A stretch of DNA of 64,000 nucleotides from Fomitopsis serialis (taxonomy: Eukaryota; Basidiomycota; Agaricomycetes; Polyporales; Fomitopsidaceae). Where the stretch lies: contig NW_025954996.1 of NCBI RefSeq assembly GCF_022376445.1, forward strand, positions 248,001 through 312,000, written 5' to 3'. The notes under the pieces are model-generated. The model was not told the DNA's origin. It saw nothing but the letters and a program-made list of their open reading frames with translations, and ran no database searches. Below are positions 62,119 through 64,000 of the stretch, one piece after another (position 1 is the first letter of the stretch; each line of letters starts with the position of its first letter). A program made the translations under genes and the position numbers.

Positions 62119-62460
62119 AGAATTGGAAGTCTTGAATTGTTCCCTGACTATTCCGTGTATAGCGCAAGGCAACAAACGAGCCATGAATCGTTTAACGGAG
62201 ATGAAGCGCTCTGGCAACAAACGAGCAAACATGGCACGGCCTACTCGCCAGGAGGCAAAAGACGAATGTGTGATTGTGTAGTGTCCGCGAGCGTGCTGGG
62301 TTCTCTGGGACGGTTTCTTGGGGGCGTGCATCCGGTCCTTGGTTATGAGACGTTTCGATCCGCGTGTTATCTGTCTTCGCATTCGCTCCACGCCGTAGTC
62401 GTTGATCTTATCTAATCTCCTTACTTGTACTACTCTTAATCCTGACCTTGTACGTACACC

Positions 62461-63205
62461 ATGGAAGACAGTGATGTGAGCTGGACTCCCGTGCATCCCG
62501 CCCCTCGGAGTGTTTCTGACCAGGGCGAGCAGAAATCTGTGCTTGAGCATCTTGACCTGCAGCAGCTCACCTGCCTCAACGAATCCGAAGATGAGGAGCA
62601 TACATTCAAGTCCATCGTCTCGAACAGGACGAAAAACACCGGCGACGCGTACCTGCTGAGCGATGTCGATGAGCAGCTGCTCCTGAATGTTACAGTGAGT
62701 CTCGACGTACTACACGCATGCATTCATGGCTACAGCTGGGCACAGTTCAATCAGACGGTACGGATACGCTCGATTGCCATCCAGTCGTCGAATGTGGCGC
62801 AGGCCCCTCGGAAAATCAAGCTCTTGATCAACCGCCCTACGATCGGCTTCGACGATTTCTCCGAGGGCGAGTTCACTCAAGAGTTCGAGCTCACTGAGGA
62901 CCAGGTGAAGGAGGGGAAGCGGATCCCGCTGAGATTCGTCCGCTTCCAGGCCGTCAATGCGCTGCATGTGCGTACCGGCGACCTACCACTGAATGTAACT
63001 TGACCGCCGCATCGTGTAGATCTTCGTGGAGTCCAACCATGGCGACGAGGAGCAGACTCGGATCGATGCAATTGATGTTTACGGCACGGCTGTGATGACG
63101 TACGTGCACACCAATCGCGTTCATGTTACGATGACCCCTGACGTTTCTGTGCATACTAGTGGGACGAGGGACCTCAGCGGTCTCAAGAAAGTGGAGGACG
63201 AATAG
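62461..63205 (+). CDS. PITH domain protein (PITHD1/TXNL1 C-terminal type)
   Basis: The ATG at 62461 begins MEDSDVSWTPVHPAPRSVSD. The PITH domain reads SVLEHLDLQQLTCLNESED, YLLSDVDEQLLLNV, then after an intron FNQTVRIRSIAIQSSNV, APRKIKLLINRPTIGFDDF, FELTEDQVKEGKRIPLRFVR, IFVESNHGDEEQTRIDAIDV and YGTAV. The last exon ends GTRDLSGLKKVEDE with TAG at 63203-63205. Family members bind the 26S proteasome through this domain (as in TXNL1) or act alone, as here, since no thioredoxin domain precedes it. Three introns, all in frame, about 200 residues. Confidence 0.93.
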
Positions 63206-64000
63206 ACGGTGGACCTGCATGTGGGCACTCTGTACAGCGATGAATCCAACGGCAGTCGTCGAACAATCATTGGCATGGTTTACATTACTGTTGCGTCTCC
63301 GAATACTTTGTACACAACTTCATACGTCGATGGACATCGTTCCGTGATCGTGCAATGAATGATACTTCGCATCTACATTGTGCGTATGCGCTTCTGAGGG
63401 CCGGTCGGAGTCGAGGTGATGTCAGTCCCTGCAGGTACTCAGACAGCGTTGCGCTACTCAACTCAAGACGCGTGTCGTTATGATAGCAGATCATCGGATT
63501 GAATACGTGGTATAGATCCAGGTAGTACTATTAAATTGCTATGCTATACAACTATGTGTTCATAAACATCGGTCCGTTATACATAGCAAATCTGAAGTTC
63601 GACGCCGGGTCGAAATGAAAGTACTCTGAGGACCGCAACGTGGATTAAGCCATCAAAGCGATTATGCTGAGGACATTGAAGGGAATTTATGGTAGAAGAT
63701 ATTGCACAGCAGTTGCAGTGTCGATTATGCAAGCCGAAGAGAGATCATGCAAGCCATAGAGACCGAGGGTACGAGAGTAAATGTGATCCAGATCTCATAT
63801 ACGGACCGACGGAGCCGTGACAGACTCAGCGCCGAGGTGCTGGGTATAGATTGCAGCTGTGAAAGTTTACATCAGTGCCGGGGATGTATCCAAGGAGGGA
63901 CGCCACGTACAGGAGAAGTCCCTGGGTGTGTAATTTCGGGAACAGAACAGCGAATAGCTCCCGGATCGACGCCTCGCTGGTGGGATGGTCGGTATAGTCG
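63206..64000. other. Right edge, no gene recognised
   Basis: About 800 bp. Only short frames without motifs on either strand. The first part should be the 3' UTR of the PITH gene; the rest may belong to a gene beyond the edge. Confidence 0.4.

Overview
This is a fungal nuclear window, most likely from an agaricomycete basidiomycete of the wood-decay (polypore) type. Nearly every gene is broken by short introns of about 50-60 bp with GT..AG ends. Gene density is high, coding strands alternate, and there is a family-expanded array of cytochrome P450s. The organism call is inference from gene style and content; no species is claimed.

Layout. Left arm (1-16 kb): the 3' end of a DUF2421/aromatic-acid-exporter-like membrane protein; a BLM/Sgs1-type RecQ helicase (minus) divergent from the kinetochore gene NUF2 (plus) across a 265-bp promoter that holds a perfect 28-bp inverted repeat carrying two ACGCGT (MluI cell-cycle box) sequences; a membrane-anchored S33/TAP-like alpha/beta hydrolase; a SET-domain lysine methyltransferase; an F-box/LRR-like protein; and a U6 snRNA gene on the minus strand near 16.0 kb.

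Central array (16-44 kb): seven P450 genes of three related types. Four are type A (A1 17.2, A2 21.1, A3 34.1, A4 41.4 kb), two are type B (B1 23.6, B2 38.6 kb), and one is type C (31.5 kb). The convergent pair A2>-<B1 reappears in reverse as B2>-<A4, so the array grew by tandem and inverted segmental duplication. The copies carry about 0.8 kb of upstream and 0.2 kb of downstream sequence with them. A decayed fragment of a YyaL/SSP411 (DUF255) gene lies between A1 and A2. Two housekeeping genes, the DEAD-box helicase DDX41 and galactose-1-phosphate uridylyltransferase, sit divergently in the middle of the array. No backbone synthase (PKS, NRPS, terpene cyclase) is visible, so this looks like a P450 family array and not a classical biosynthetic cluster.

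Right arm (44-64 kb): an ADP-ribose pyrophosphatase-like NUDIX protein, a VIT+vWA domain protein, the ribosome-biogenesis factor SDA1, a CCDC9-like coiled-coil protein, phosphoglycerate kinase, a PHD+JmjC (Jhd1/KDM2-like) demethylase, a Sel1-repeat Skt5-like chitin synthase regulator, and a PITH-domain protein.

Quality note. Between about 28 and 46 kb several conserved genes (DDX41, GalT, NUDIX, VIT/vWA, three P450s) contain single-base deletions, mostly in short runs of one base. This pattern suggests uncorrected consensus errors more than gene death, and reading frames there should be treated with care. All exon joins are manual predictions.
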